A DNA stretch of 64,000 bases from Ensifer sp. LC163 (GTDB taxonomy: Bacteria > Pseudomonadota > Alphaproteobacteria > Rhizobiales > Rhizobiaceae): assembly GCF_001695855.1 (NCBI RefSeq), contig NZ_MBSS01000001.1, forward strand, positions 186,001-250,000, read 5' to 3'. The position numbers and the translations under genes are program-made. The notes under the pieces are model-generated. The model worked only from the letters and a program-made list of their open reading frames with translations, searched no databases and had not been told where the DNA came from. Positions 9,354 to 17,757 of this stretch are shown here, piece after piece; the first letter of the stretch is position 1; each line of letters starts with the position of its first letter.

Positions 9354-9824
9354 ATGACTGCCAAGATCGACCTTTTCGCCGCTGCCCCGCAACTGATGAA
9401 GAGCTGGACCAGCGTCTCGATGACCATCGCTGCTAGCCTGGAGCCTGATCTCATCGAGCTCGTCAAGATCCGCGCCTCGCAGATCAACGCCTGCGCCAAC
9501 TGCATCAACATGCATACGCAGGAAGCGCGCGCAAAGGGCGAGACCGAGCAGCGCATCTACCTGCTTTCGGCCTGGCGTGAGGCGCCGTGCTATTCCGAAC
9601 GCGAGCGCGCCGCGCTAGGCTGGACCGAGGCCCTGACTCGGCTGTCGGAAGGCCATACCCATGAAAGCGCCCGCCAGGCGCTGGAGGACCAGTTCACCGA
9701 GGAGGAACAGGTGAAGCTCACGCTCATGATCAACGTCATCAACGGCTGGAACCGCCTCGCCGTCGGCTTCGGCCTGTGGATCGAGCCGGCAACGGCAAAG
9801 GCTGTCGCCGAGGCAGCCGCCTGA
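9354..9824 (+). CDS. Carboxymuconolactone decarboxylase-family (AhpD-like) protein
   Basis: The protein is 156 residues from the ATG at 9354, preceded by AAAGGAAAC. The CANCINMHTQEAR segment carries the CxxCxxxH motif of the AhpD-like branch, which acts as a thiol-disulfide reductase or peroxidase rather than a lactone decarboxylase. Its stop overlaps the start of the sigma factor (TGATG), so the two are translationally coupled. CMD, oxidoreductase or epimerase genes are the typical neighbours of ECF41 sigma genes, and the matching promoter upstream makes this the probable main target. The role is likely peroxide or thiol stress. Confidence 0.92.
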   Translation: MTAKIDLFAAAPQLMKSWTSVSMTIAASLEPDLIELVKIRASQINACANCINMHTQEARAKGETEQRIYLLSAWREAPCYSERERAALGWTEALTRLSEGHTHESARQALEDQFTEEEQVKLTLMINVINGWNRLAVGFGLWIEPATAKAVAEAAA

Positions 9825-10681
9825 TGGCGGGCAACGCGAAGGAAGACGCAGCGGCGGGCTTCGACCCGCTGCGTCCGAAGCTGATGCGCGTTGCCTATCG
9901 CATGCTCGGCTCGGTCGCCGACGCCGAGGACATGGTGCAGGAGGCCTTCATCCGCTGGATGGGGGCCGACCGCTCCGCGGTGCGCGAACCCGAAGCCTTC
10001 CTGCGCCGCACCGTCACCCGGCTCTGCCTCGATCAGTTGAAATCGGCGCGGCGCCAGCGCGAGACCTATGTCGGCCCCTGGCTGCCCGATCCCGTCGTCG
10101 AGGAGGAGCCGGAAGAGGACGTCACCCTGCCGCTGATGCTCGCCCTGGAGCGCCTGTCGCCGCTCGAGCGTGCCGCCTTTTTGCTGCATGACGTCTTCGG
10201 CCTCAGCTTCGAGGAAGTCGCCGCGACGATCGAGCGTGATCCGGCCGCCTGCCGGCAACTGGCGGCCCGCGCCCGCACCCATGTTCGCGAGGCGCGGCCC
10301 CGCTTCCACGTCGAACAGGCGCGCGGCGTCGAACTTGCCGAAGCCTTCTTCACCGCCTCGCGCAGCGGCGACCTGAAGGCGCTCGGCGCCATGCTGGCCT
10401 CCGATGTCAGCATCCACGCCGACGGCGGCGGCAAGCGCTCCGCGGCGATGCAACCGATCCTCGGCTTCGACGCCGTCATCAAGGTGCACGAACAGTTGGC
10501 TGCGCTCTTCCGCAAACACGGCTCGACGCTCGTGCGCGCCGGTTTCATCAACGGCCTGCCCGGCTTCGTCACCCGCGAGGCCGACGGCGAGCTTCAGTCG
10601 ACCGCGCTCGAGATCGAGGACGGCAAGGTCGTGGCGATCTATATCGTGCGCAATCCCGACAAGCTGGGGCATCTGCACTAG
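9824..10681 (+). CDS. ECF41-type RNA polymerase sigma factor with SnoaL-like C-terminal domain
   Basis: The protein is 285 residues. Sigma region 2 (LMRVAYRMLGSVADAEDMVQEAFIRW) and region 4 (LSPLERAAFLLHDVFGLSFEEVAATI) are followed by a 100-residue SnoaL-like extension. The group's hallmarks are visible: WLPDP in the linker, DGGGK near residue 205 and NPDKL close to the C-terminus. In this group the extension takes the place of a separate anti-sigma factor, and none is encoded nearby. The stop codon TAG is also the first three bases of a dispersed repeat. Confidence 0.95.
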   Translation: MAGNAKEDAAAGFDPLRPKLMRVAYRMLGSVADAEDMVQEAFIRWMGADRSAVREPEAFLRRTVTRLCLDQLKSARRQRETYVGPWLPDPVVEEEPEEDVTLPLMLALERLSPLERAAFLLHDVFGLSFEEVAATIERDPAACRQLAARARTHVREARPRFHVEQARGVELAEAFFTASRSGDLKALGAMLASDVSIHADGGGKRSAAMQPILGFDAVIKVHEQLAALFRKHGSTLVRAGFINGLPGFVTREADGELQSTALEIEDGKVVAIYIVRNPDKLGHLH

Positions 10682-10786
10682 ATGCAATTCCAGGAAAATG
10701 TGAAACGGTTCTCCGCCAGGAATTGTGTAACTTCAAAGAGTTAGATCCTTTCGCCGTTTCAATGAACCAATGAAATGATCTAGCGT
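10679..10786 (+). repeat. RIME2-like intergenic repeat, diverged copy
   Basis: It begins TAGATGCAATTCCAGGAAAA and ends ATGATCTA, with an inner inverted pair AAACGGTTCTCCGCC. Compare the copies at 15009-15114 and 41418-41518. The first TAG is the stop codon of the sigma-factor gene. Confidence 0.6.
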
Positions 10787-10914
10787 ATTTCCAAGGACAG
10801 TACGAAGGGGTTGCCCATCCGCAATTGCGTGCGACTACAACCAAGGAAACATGCGCCAGCACGGAATGGCGAGGTGTTGCGGCACCGTGTCGCCCGGAAA
10901 ATGGCGCGCGTTCA

Positions 10915-11610
10915 TTATCTCGGAGTGAGGCCATCAAGCAGGAAGTCGAGGCCTTTCCTGAAAACGCCGTCCCAATCGTTATCCAGCAGCAGACGAGAGC
11001 GTTCAATCGTCGGGTAGCGTTCGCTGAGACGTGTAAGGCGCTGCTGCCCGGCGGCCCTGTCCTCGTCCGAGAGGTCGAAGCTCGCCCGGGTGGCGGTAGC
11101 GCCGATCACATAGTTCCACAGCGACCATATCGCGACGTTCAAATCTGCGTCCGCGACACCAGCTCTCGACAAGGTCTTGCTCAGCAGTTCCAGGCGAAGA
11201 AGGATGTTCGGGCCGAGCGCCCGGCGCGGCAACAGCGATGCCGACCAGGGATGGCGCAGCATGCTGGCGCGCCAGTCCTCGAGCATATGAACGACTTCCC
11301 CGCGCCAGTCTTGAGACTGAACGATGTCCGGCGGTCCGCGATATTCGAGCACCGAGTCGAGCGCCAGATCAAAGACCTCCTCCTTGTTGTCGACGTGCCA
11401 ATACAGGCTCATCGCGCCCGCGCCGAGGCGGTCGGCCAGCCGACGCATCTTCAATCCGTCGACCCCTTCGGCGTCCAGCAGTTCTACCGCGGTCGCCACG
11501 ATCCGTTCCAGAGAGAGAGGGGGTTCACTGCGCGGTTCCTGCGCGGACTGGGGTGCCGCACCTGTCCGTTGAGACCGTTTGCTCTGAGCGCCGCTGCGTT
11601 TGGCTGCCAT
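10915..11610 (-). CDS. TetR-family repressor
   Basis: The protein is 231 residues from the ATG at 11610 (GGAAGACGG upstream). After a basic, low-complexity N-terminus there is a TetR helix-turn-helix (RIVATAVELLDAEGVDGLKMRRLADRLGAGAMSLYWHVDNKEEVFDLALD), then a TetR_C-like ligand domain. The wording MRRLADRLGAGAMSLYWHV is that of the tetracycline-repressor subgroup. A double palindromic operator lies at 11674-11727, just upstream of its start, so it is probably autoregulated. The divergent gene at 11914 is the other candidate target. Confidence 0.92.
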   Translation of the reverse strand: MAAKRSGAQSKRSQRTGAAPQSAQEPRSEPPLSLERIVATAVELLDAEGVDGLKMRRLADRLGAGAMSLYWHVDNKEEVFDLALDSVLEYRGPPDIVQSQDWRGEVVHMLEDWRASMLRHPWSASLLPRRALGPNILLRLELLSKTLSRAGVADADLNVAIWSLWNYVIGATATRASFDLSDEDRAAGQQRLTRLSERYPTIERSRLLLDNDWDGVFRKGLDFLLDGLTPR

Positions 11611-11673
11611 CCGTCTTCCTTGCTGATCAGAACGTCGATTTAAGCGGACATGCGTGGAATGTCGATCCTGACC

Positions 11674-11727
11674 GATTGACTCGTACGCTGTACGATGCAA
11701 TGTAGTCGTACAGCGTACGAGTCAATC
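11674..11727. promoter_or_regulatory. Double palindromic operator for the TetR repressor
   Basis: Two 15-base palindromes, TCGTACGCTGTACGA (11681-11695) and TCGTACAGCGTACGA (11706-11720), are separated by ten bases and flanked by GATTGAC and GTCAATC. The whole is a 22-base perfect inverted repeat around a ten-base centre. It lies 64 bases upstream of the repressor start and between divergent genes, the usual place for a TetR operator. That two dimers bind side by side is an inference. Confidence 0.75.
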
Positions 11728-11795
11728 GTATACGCAATTCGTTAAAGTTCAATCCTGCCGGCCGCGAGGGTACGTTGCTCGCGGTCCTCAGCGCC

Positions 11796-11905
11796 TACTG
11801 CATTTTTTTGTCCTTCAATCGTAGCCGCTTGAAGGACAAAAACATGCAGAAATTCAAAGTGCTACAGCGACCTTCGCGCGTCTGATAAGACGCGCGGCGC
11901 TGTAG
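11796..11905 (+). repeat. RIME1-like repeat, copy 1
   Basis: This element has two palindromes. A TACTGCAT...ATGCAG stem contains an inner CCTTCAA/TTGAAGG pair, and CTACAGCGACC...GGCGCTGTAG is closed by an inner GACGCGC-type stem. Seven other copies occur in the window. It separates the TetR operator from the RidA-like gene. Confidence 0.8.
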
Positions 11906-11913
11906 AGAAAATC

Positions 11914-12402
11914 ATGTCACGCGCAATCAAGCATCTGCTTATCGGAGGGCTAATCATCATGACCATGGGAGTTCCCACTGCGACGACAGCGAATGAGAAT
12001 GATCTCAAGCTGACCATCGTCAATCCGCAAAACCTCTACGACCCGACGCCGAATGGCTACAGCACGGCGGTGATTGTGCCCCGCGAAGCCCGGCTGGCCT
12101 ACATCTCCGGACAGGGCGGCCAGGACAGCACTGGAGCCTTGTCGCCCGACTTCGCCGTCCAGGTTAAGCAGGCCTACGCAAATTTGCGCACCGCCCTCGA
12201 TGCGCTCGGTGCAAGGCCCGATCAGGTCGCCAAGCTCACGGTCTTCGTGGTCGATCACGATATGTCCAAGCTTGAGGTGTTGACCAGGAACGTCAAGGAA
12301 ATGTTCGGCGAGGCGCTACCGGCACAGACTCTGATTCCTGTCCCCAAGCTTGCAATTGACCCCATGCTCTTCGAGGTCGAAGCCGTCGTCATTCTGAAAT
12401 AG
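11914..12402 (+). CDS. Exported RidA/YjgF-family protein
   Basis: The protein is 162 residues. A hydrophobic N-terminus (IKHLLIGGLIIMTMGVPTATTA) looks like a Sec signal, followed by a full Rid domain (AYISGQGGQDSTGALSPDFAVQVKQAY, KLTVFVVD, FEVEAVVIL). The Arg that defines true 2-imino acid deaminases (PARS in RidA) is replaced: the segment reads LPAQTLIPVP. Deaminase activity is therefore unlikely; it fits a Rid subfamily of unknown function acting in the periplasm. It is divergent from the TetR gene, with a RIME between. Confidence 0.85.
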   Translation: MSRAIKHLLIGGLIIMTMGVPTATTANENDLKLTIVNPQNLYDPTPNGYSTAVIVPREARLAYISGQGGQDSTGALSPDFAVQVKQAYANLRTALDALGARPDQVAKLTVFVVDHDMSKLEVLTRNVKEMFGEALPAQTLIPVPKLAIDPMLFEVEAVVILK

Positions 12403-12458
12403 TGGCGCCGACGGGTACATAAGGGGAGTGTCGTCGGGCCAACATGGGCGGGCCTTTG

Positions 12459-13109
12459 TCAGCCGGAGGCTGCGGCGGTGAAAACCGCCAACTGAGCGTC
12501 GAAAGCACGCCGGTAGGCGGGCCGCGCTTCGCCGCGGGCGATATAGGCGGAAAGGTTCGGATAGTCTTTCAGTATGCCCGAACCTTCCAGTCTGCGCAGC
12601 ACCGTCACCATAAGCAGGTCACCGGCGCTGAACTCGCCGTCCAGCCAGTCGGCATCGCCAAGTCGACCGGAAAGGTCGTCCAGCCGCTTGCGGATGCGCT
12701 CCTCGACGAGGGACTTGCGCTCCTCGTACCAGGGCTTGTCGCCCTCCAGGTATCTGGCGATTTCGCGATCAACGATTGGCGGCTCCATCGTGTTGAGCGC
12801 GGCAAACATCCAGGTGATCGCGCGCGCCCGGGCATTCGCATCGTCGGGCAGCAGGCCCGGATAGTGCTCGGCGATATGGAACACGATTGCCCCCGACTCG
12901 AACAAAGCGAGATCGCCTTCTTCATAGGTGGGAATCTGGCCGAAAGGCTGAAGCGCGAGATGCGCGGGTTGCTTCATCGCTTTGAACGAAACAAGACGAA
13001 CGTCGTAAGGCTGGCCCACTTCTTCGAACGCCCAGCGGACGCGCATGTCACGCCCCAGACCCTTGCCGCGATCGGGTGACCGTTCAAAGGCGGTAATTGT
13101 AATCGTCAT
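12459..13109 (-). CDS. Glutathione S-transferase family protein
   Basis: The protein is 216 residues from the ATG at 13109 (GGAGAACAGTG upstream). The N-terminal thioredoxin fold carries FGQIPTYEEGDLALFESGAIVFHIAE, with the ES pair for glutathione; the helical domain carries WLDGEFSAGDLLM. It is monocistronic and convergent with the RidA-like gene. Substrate unknown. Confidence 0.88.
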   Translation of the reverse strand: MTITITAFERSPDRGKGLGRDMRVRWAFEEVGQPYDVRLVSFKAMKQPAHLALQPFGQIPTYEEGDLALFESGAIVFHIAEHYPGLLPDDANARARAITWMFAALNTMEPPIVDREIARYLEGDKPWYEERKSLVEERIRKRLDDLSGRLGDADWLDGEFSAGDLLMVTVLRRLEGSGILKDYPNLSAYIARGEARPAYRRAFDAQLAVFTAAASG

Positions 13110-13347
13110 CACTGTTCTCCATAGCTTGCCTGTCTTGAAGACGATTGGCTAAACGAGATTCCGACACCCCATGCTCAAGATAATCCTCGCGATCAGTTTA
13201 AGCACGGCTCAAAGGATGCGTCCCTGCTGCTGAGCGTCGGCTTTCGCCGCCGGTCAACACGTCAGCGCCTGGTCCGCTTGGTGCAGGAGGGGTCGACGCA
13301 GACATCGCCCCATGCCGCCGACAGCAGGCCGCCCGGCAATCACGCCG

Positions 13348-14886
13348 TCACGCCAGGACATCCGCGGAGGCGACCGCCGTCACAATCTCCGCCTCCCGGT
13401 CCAGCGGATAGATCGGCCGGCGCACGCGCCTGTAGGTGCGCGCGCCGATATTGGCGGTGCTCAGGCCATCGGCGTCGACCTCGATGATAGCGGAGGCGAT
13501 CGGGCCGAAGGCGGCGCGGAAATGCTGCTGCGACTTGACGACGACGATGTCGTAATGGGCCGGCTCGATGCCGACGGCGCGAAACAGGTTCTGGTCGAGC
13601 AGTTGCTGCCGCTCGCTCGAAATCAGGATGTCGATGCCGGCGACATGAAAGCGCACGCTTGAGCCCAGCGACGCCGGCAGGCCCTGGAACATCGGCCCTT
13701 CGAAGATGATCCGACCGTCGGAGATCGCCTGTACCGTGCCCTTGACCCGGATCGGCCCGCCGCCGACCGCGGGGTCGATCTTGCAGCCGAGCGTCACCTC
13801 GCGCTCGGCGCCAAGGCCCGCCTCGATCAGCTCGGCCACGACAGCCGGGTCGCACATCGCCCCGAAAGCGGCGTTGCTGACCCCCGCCTGCAGCAGGCCC
13901 GAGAGCAGGCAGGTGGAATCGCTATAGGCGCCGCAGCCGGGATTGTCGGAGAAATCGGCAATCACCAGCGGCCCGGCCTTGCGCTTGGCCGCGAGGTGTT
14001 CGGCAATCGCGCCCGGCAGCGCGATGAGCGGCAATTGCTGGTCCTGATGCTCGCGCTGCTGCCAGATCTCGCCGCAGAGCCGTTCCGCATGGGCGATCGC
14101 CTCGGCATCGGCAACCCGCGCCTTGTCGTAGCAGATCACCGCCGAAGGCCCGGTGTTGTGGATATCGGCGTCGTAAAAACCGGCATTGATCGAGGTCGCG
14201 AGAATGCCGTCTTGTCCGGCGATCGCATCGGCAATCTCCAGCAGCTCGGTCATGGCGCAGGCGTGGGTCGTGCGGCCGTCGTTGCAGCCATTGATCATCG
14301 GCGGCTGCCGAATGGCGATGGCGGGCAAAATCTCGTTGCGCATCGCCGCCTCCAGCAGCGCCCCGGCTTTCAGGGCGCATTCGGCCATGTCGACATGGGG
14401 ATAGGTGCGGAACGATACGGCAATGTCGAGCAGTGCCACCATCTCCGGCGCGGAGTTGGCATGCAGGTCGAAGGTGGCTGCAATCGGCAGGTTCGGCCCG
14501 ACGATACCCCTCACCGTCTCAAGCAGCTGGATCTGCGCGTCGTCGGCGGTCTCCGTGCACATGGCGCCGTGAAAGACGATGAAGACGCCATCGAGCTTTT
14601 TCCCATCGAGCGCCGCCGTCACATCCGCGACGAAGCGCAGGCGCGTCGCCTCGTCGACCCGGCCGCCGGGCTCGGCTCGTGCCGCCGCCGTATAGACCGG
14701 CTCCCAGCCATAGCGATCGCAACAGTCGATGAAGCCGCCGATTTCCGAATTGGTGCCGCGGCAATTGTCCTCGATCGCCGCTCCCTTGAAGTAGTGGCAC
14801 ATCTCAAAGTCTTTAAAGCCGGTCTTCAGCTTCGAGAACGTGTTGGTTTCCTGGTTGAACTCGAGAACGGCGACCTTGAAGCTCAT
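13348..14886 (-). CDS. M81 (MlrC-like) metallopeptidase family protein
   Basis: The protein is 512 residues. The N-terminus VAVLEFNQETNTFSKLKTGF and the segments VFIVFHGAMCTETADD, ATFDLHANSAPEMV, YPHVDMAECA and DFSDNPGCGAYSDST place it in the M81 family, named for the microcystin-degrading MlrC. Conserved Asp/His residues in HGAM, DLHAN and HVDM are the probable zinc ligands. Its real substrate is unknown; the paired gene suggests an amino-acid or small-peptide compound. It is second in an operon after the binding protein at 15111, with a RIME2-like repeat between. An in-frame ATG five codons upstream is an alternative start. Confidence 0.88.
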   Translation of the reverse strand: MSFKVAVLEFNQETNTFSKLKTGFKDFEMCHYFKGAAIEDNCRGTNSEIGGFIDCCDRYGWEPVYTAAARAEPGGRVDEATRLRFVADVTAALDGKKLDGVFIVFHGAMCTETADDAQIQLLETVRGIVGPNLPIAATFDLHANSAPEMVALLDIAVSFRTYPHVDMAECALKAGALLEAAMRNEILPAIAIRQPPMINGCNDGRTTHACAMTELLEIADAIAGQDGILATSINAGFYDADIHNTGPSAVICYDKARVADAEAIAHAERLCGEIWQQREHQDQQLPLIALPGAIAEHLAAKRKAGPLVIADFSDNPGCGAYSDSTCLLSGLLQAGVSNAAFGAMCDPAVVAELIEAGLGAEREVTLGCKIDPAVGGGPIRVKGTVQAISDGRIIFEGPMFQGLPASLGSSVRFHVAGIDILISSERQQLLDQNLFRAVGIEPAHYDIVVVKSQQHFRAAFGPIASAIIEVDADGLSTANIGARTYRRVRRPIYPLDREAEIVTAVASADVLA

Positions 14887-15008
14887 CGCATGCACTTTCA
14901 TTTTTTGGACTGGGCATTCTGAAACGAGGGTCTCGCGAAGACCAATCGAGCGCCGGGGAAGCGCGAACACCCCGGCGCTCGCCTTGCGATCAGGCAGGTG
15001 CCCGTCGC

Positions 15009-15114
15009 TTAGAGCCTTTTCAGGAAAAGTGCGAAGCGGTTTTCCGTCAGAAAATGCGTGAAACCAAAGCGTTAGAACGTCTCTTCGACTCGATCCAAAC
15101 CGGAAACGCTCTAA
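15009..15114. repeat. RIME2-like repeat between two operon genes
   Basis: It starts TTAGAGCCTTTTCAGGAAAA, contains GCGAAGCGGTTTTCCGTCAG and ends GGAAACGCTCTAA, so its ends are themselves inverted (TTAGAGC/GCTCTAA). On the minus strand its end supplies the TAG stop of the binding-protein gene. Confidence 0.75.
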
Positions 15115-15905
15115 CGAAAATATTCAGTCGTGCTCGTCGGCCGGGCCATGATGTCGAAGTCGAAATACTGCTTGCGGATCGTCTCGTAGGTGCCGTTGGC
15201 CATGATCGCCTCTAGCCCGGAATTGAGCTTGGCCAGCAGCTCTTCGTTGCCCTTGCGCACCGCCATGGCATTGCCCTGCGCGGTGTCGAGGATGAAGCTG
15301 TCGCCGACGAAATCGCAGCAGCCGCTGTCGTCCTTGGCCAGCCAGTCGGTCAGCGCCATCTGCCCCTCCAGGATGAGGTCGAGGCGGCCGTTGGCCATGT
15401 CGAGGAACACTTCGCTCAGCGTCGGATAGAGTTTTACCTCGCTGTCGGGAAAGAATTCCTGCAGCGCTTCGACCGCCACCGAACCGGACTGCGTGCCGAT
15501 CACCTTGCCCTTCAGCGCCTCGGGCGAAACCTCCGTCAGGCCGAGGTCCTTGCGGGCGATAAAGCGCATGGCGTTGAAATAATAGGGCTTGGTGAAGTCG
15601 ACTTCCTTCTTGCGGTCCTCGTTGATCGCCATCGAGGCGATCATCACGTCGAATTTCTTGGCCTGAAGCGCTGGAATGATGCCGGACCACTCGTTGGTGC
15701 TCCACACGCATTCCACCTTGATCTCGGCGCAGACCGCCTGGCCGATATCGTAGTCGAAACCTTTGATCTCGCCGCTCGCCGTCACATAGTTGAAGGGCGC
15801 ATAATCGCCTTCCGTGCCGATCGCCAACTTGTCCGCCGCAAGGCTGGGGCCTGATATCGTGCAGGCGAAGAAAAGTGCTGCCGCGCTCATGAACTTCTTT
15901 TTCAT
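15111..15905 (-). CDS. Amino-acid-type ABC substrate-binding protein, orphan
   Basis: The protein is 264 residues from the ATG at 15905 (AAAGGGAACGAT upstream). A Sec signal (MKKKFMSAAALFFACTISGPSLAA) precedes a family-3 polar amino-acid binding fold: GTEGDYAPFNYVTASGEIKGFDYDIGQAVC, then the hinge segment DVMIASMAINEDRKKEVDFTKPYY. It has no permease or ATPase partner here and sits with an M81 peptidase, so it may borrow a transporter or act as a sensor input. The divergent LysR gene at 16151 is the likely regulator. Confidence 0.88.
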   Translation of the reverse strand: MKKKFMSAAALFFACTISGPSLAADKLAIGTEGDYAPFNYVTASGEIKGFDYDIGQAVCAEIKVECVWSTNEWSGIIPALQAKKFDVMIASMAINEDRKKEVDFTKPYYFNAMRFIARKDLGLTEVSPEALKGKVIGTQSGSVAVEALQEFFPDSEVKLYPTLSEVFLDMANGRLDLILEGQMALTDWLAKDDSGCCDFVGDSFILDTAQGNAMAVRKGNEELLAKLNSGLEAIMANGTYETIRKQYFDFDIMARPTSTTEYFR

Positions 15906-16150
15906 ATCGTTCCCTTTGTCGTTCTTCTCGGCGCCTCCCGGAATATCGCGCGCGATGCCGCGCATCGGGTTGCGCCCAATGCGGATTTCGCTCGCTATTC
16001 CCTGAATTTATTACCGATCGTCGTTGCGTTTTCGCTTTATTATTCACCGACAATGGGGGATGCCACAGCGCTTCGCAATGTCAAAGAATTAATCCCGGCC
16101 ATCCAAAAAATTCATATATGCTGCCCGGAAAGCCCCTTCCGGAGAAGCCC

Positions 16151-17068
16151 ATGCGCGATCTGCCGAGTCTCAAATCCCTCCGTGCCTTCGAGGCGGCGGC
16201 GCGCAATGGCAGCCTGACGGCGGCGGCAAACGAGCTGTGCATCGGCCAGGGCGCCATCAGCCACCAGATCAGGATCCTTGAAGACAATCTCGGCCTCAGC
16301 GTCTTCGTCCGGAAGCAGCATGGCGTCGAACTGACGCCCGAAGGCGCCCTGCTCTTTGCCTCCTGCAACCGCGCCTTCGACGATCTCGAAGGCGTCGTCC
16401 AGCACATCCGCCCGCGCAACACCCGGAAGATCCTGCGGGTGAAGGTCGGACCGTTCTTCTCGATGAAGCTGATCGCGCCGCGCATCTCGCAGTTCCTGGC
16501 CGAAAATCCCGGCCTGCAGATCCACCTCTCCCATCTCGAAACCAACACGCCCGCCTCCGGCACCGCCGACGTCATCATCGACTATTGCCTGCATCCGCCG
16601 CCGGCGCGGTTTTCGCAGCGGCTGCTGCGCGAACGCCTGGTGCCGGTCTGCGGCCGCGCCGATTGGGAGGGAAGCAACGACAAGCGCGATCTTCTTTCAG
16701 GCAACCGGCTGCACTATCGCGGCCTGTCGGAATGGCAAAGCTGGATCGCCTCCTCCGGCCTCAGGCTTTCGCCCAGCCGCCAGGACCTGATCTTCGACGA
16801 CCAGCACATCATCCTCGAAGCGGTGAAGGAAGGCCAGGGTGTGGCCCTCGTCGACCGCACCATGGTCGAATACGAGCTTAGAACCGGGCAGATCTGCCTG
16901 GTGCACGACCACTATTACGAACCGACAGAGACCTACCAGTTCGTCTGCCAGGAAGAGCTGTTTCGCAGCAAGCCAGTGACGAAGAGCTTTCTTAACTGGC
17001 TGCTGCAGGAGATCGACGAGCGCCAGCGTCGCTATGCCGAGATTGCTTCGGCCCGCACCGGGGGCTGA
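16151..17068 (+). CDS. LysR-family regulator (GcvA-like)
   Basis: The protein is 305 residues from the ATG at 16151, chosen for the GGAGAAG site; an ATG 11 codons upstream has none. The winged HTH covers SLKSLRAFEAAARNGSLTAAANELCIGQGAISHQIRILEDNLGL. The C-terminal effector domain has GcvA-type features. It is divergent from the binding protein/M81 operon, which it probably controls in response to that operon's substrate. Confidence 0.9.
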   Translation: MRDLPSLKSLRAFEAAARNGSLTAAANELCIGQGAISHQIRILEDNLGLSVFVRKQHGVELTPEGALLFASCNRAFDDLEGVVQHIRPRNTRKILRVKVGPFFSMKLIAPRISQFLAENPGLQIHLSHLETNTPASGTADVIIDYCLHPPPARFSQRLLRERLVPVCGRADWEGSNDKRDLLSGNRLHYRGLSEWQSWIASSGLRLSPSRQDLIFDDQHIILEAVKEGQGVALVDRTMVEYELRTGQICLVHDHYYEPTETYQFVCQEELFRSKPVTKSFLNWLLQEIDERQRRYAEIASARTGG

Positions 17069-17122
17069 GGTGCGGCATGACCATGACTATGCACCCGTGA
17101 GCTTTCGCGACGGCCGGATGTC

Positions 17123-17596
17123 TCAACCGCGCCGGGCCGCTTCGATCGCGGTTACATCGATCTTCCTCATGGTCATCATCGCGTCGAAAGCACGCTTTGC
17201 CTGATCGCCGCCCGCCGCAAGCGCCTCGGTCAGCACGCGCGGTGTGATCTGCCAGGACAGGCCCCACTTGTCCTTGCACCAGCCGCATTCACTTTCCTGG
17301 CCGCCGTTGCCGACGATGGCGTTCCAGTAGCGGTCGGTTTCTTCCTGATTGTCCGTTGCGATCTGGAAGGAGAAGGCCTCGTTGTGTGTGAACGCAGTGC
17401 CGCCGTTCAGGCCGATACAGGCAACCCCGGCAACCGTGAACTCGACAACCAGGACGTCTCCCTCCTTGCCGGAAGGATAGTCTCCAGGCGCACGAATGAC
17501 CGCACCCACGGCGCTGTCGGGAAAGGTCCGGGCGTAGAAGTTGGCGGCCTCCTCGGCGTCCTTGTCGTACCAAAGACAGATCGTATTCTTTGCCAT
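17123..17596 (-). CDS. VOC-superfamily PhnB-like protein
   Basis: The protein is 157 residues from the ATG at 17596 (AGAGGACG upstream). It is a PhnB/3-demethylubiquinone-methyltransferase-like glyoxalase fold: ICLWYDKDAEEAANFYARTFPDSAVG, FTVAGVACIGLNGGTAF, FSFQIATDNQEETDRYW and CGWCKDKWGLSWQITP. This is a common family, annotated as VOC protein, with few characterised members; neither a metal site nor a substrate can be assigned. Confidence 0.88.
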   Translation of the reverse strand: MAKNTICLWYDKDAEEAANFYARTFPDSAVGAVIRAPGDYPSGKEGDVLVVEFTVAGVACIGLNGGTAFTHNEAFSFQIATDNQEETDRYWNAIVGNGGQESECGWCKDKWGLSWQITPRVLTEALAAGGDQAKRAFDAMMTMRKIDVTAIEAARRG

Positions 17597-17757
17597 CGCG
17601 TCGTCCTCTCGCTGTTCGTTTTCCATTTCCCTTTGAGATAGGGGCGACCGTCACTGTCCGGTGCCTGCAAGCCGTTTGGCGGGGAAAGGCCGCAAGCGGC
17701 CCTTGTCGCATTTGCTGCACAATGCCGCGCTCTGGCGAATGCCCTCCCCCTGAGCGC

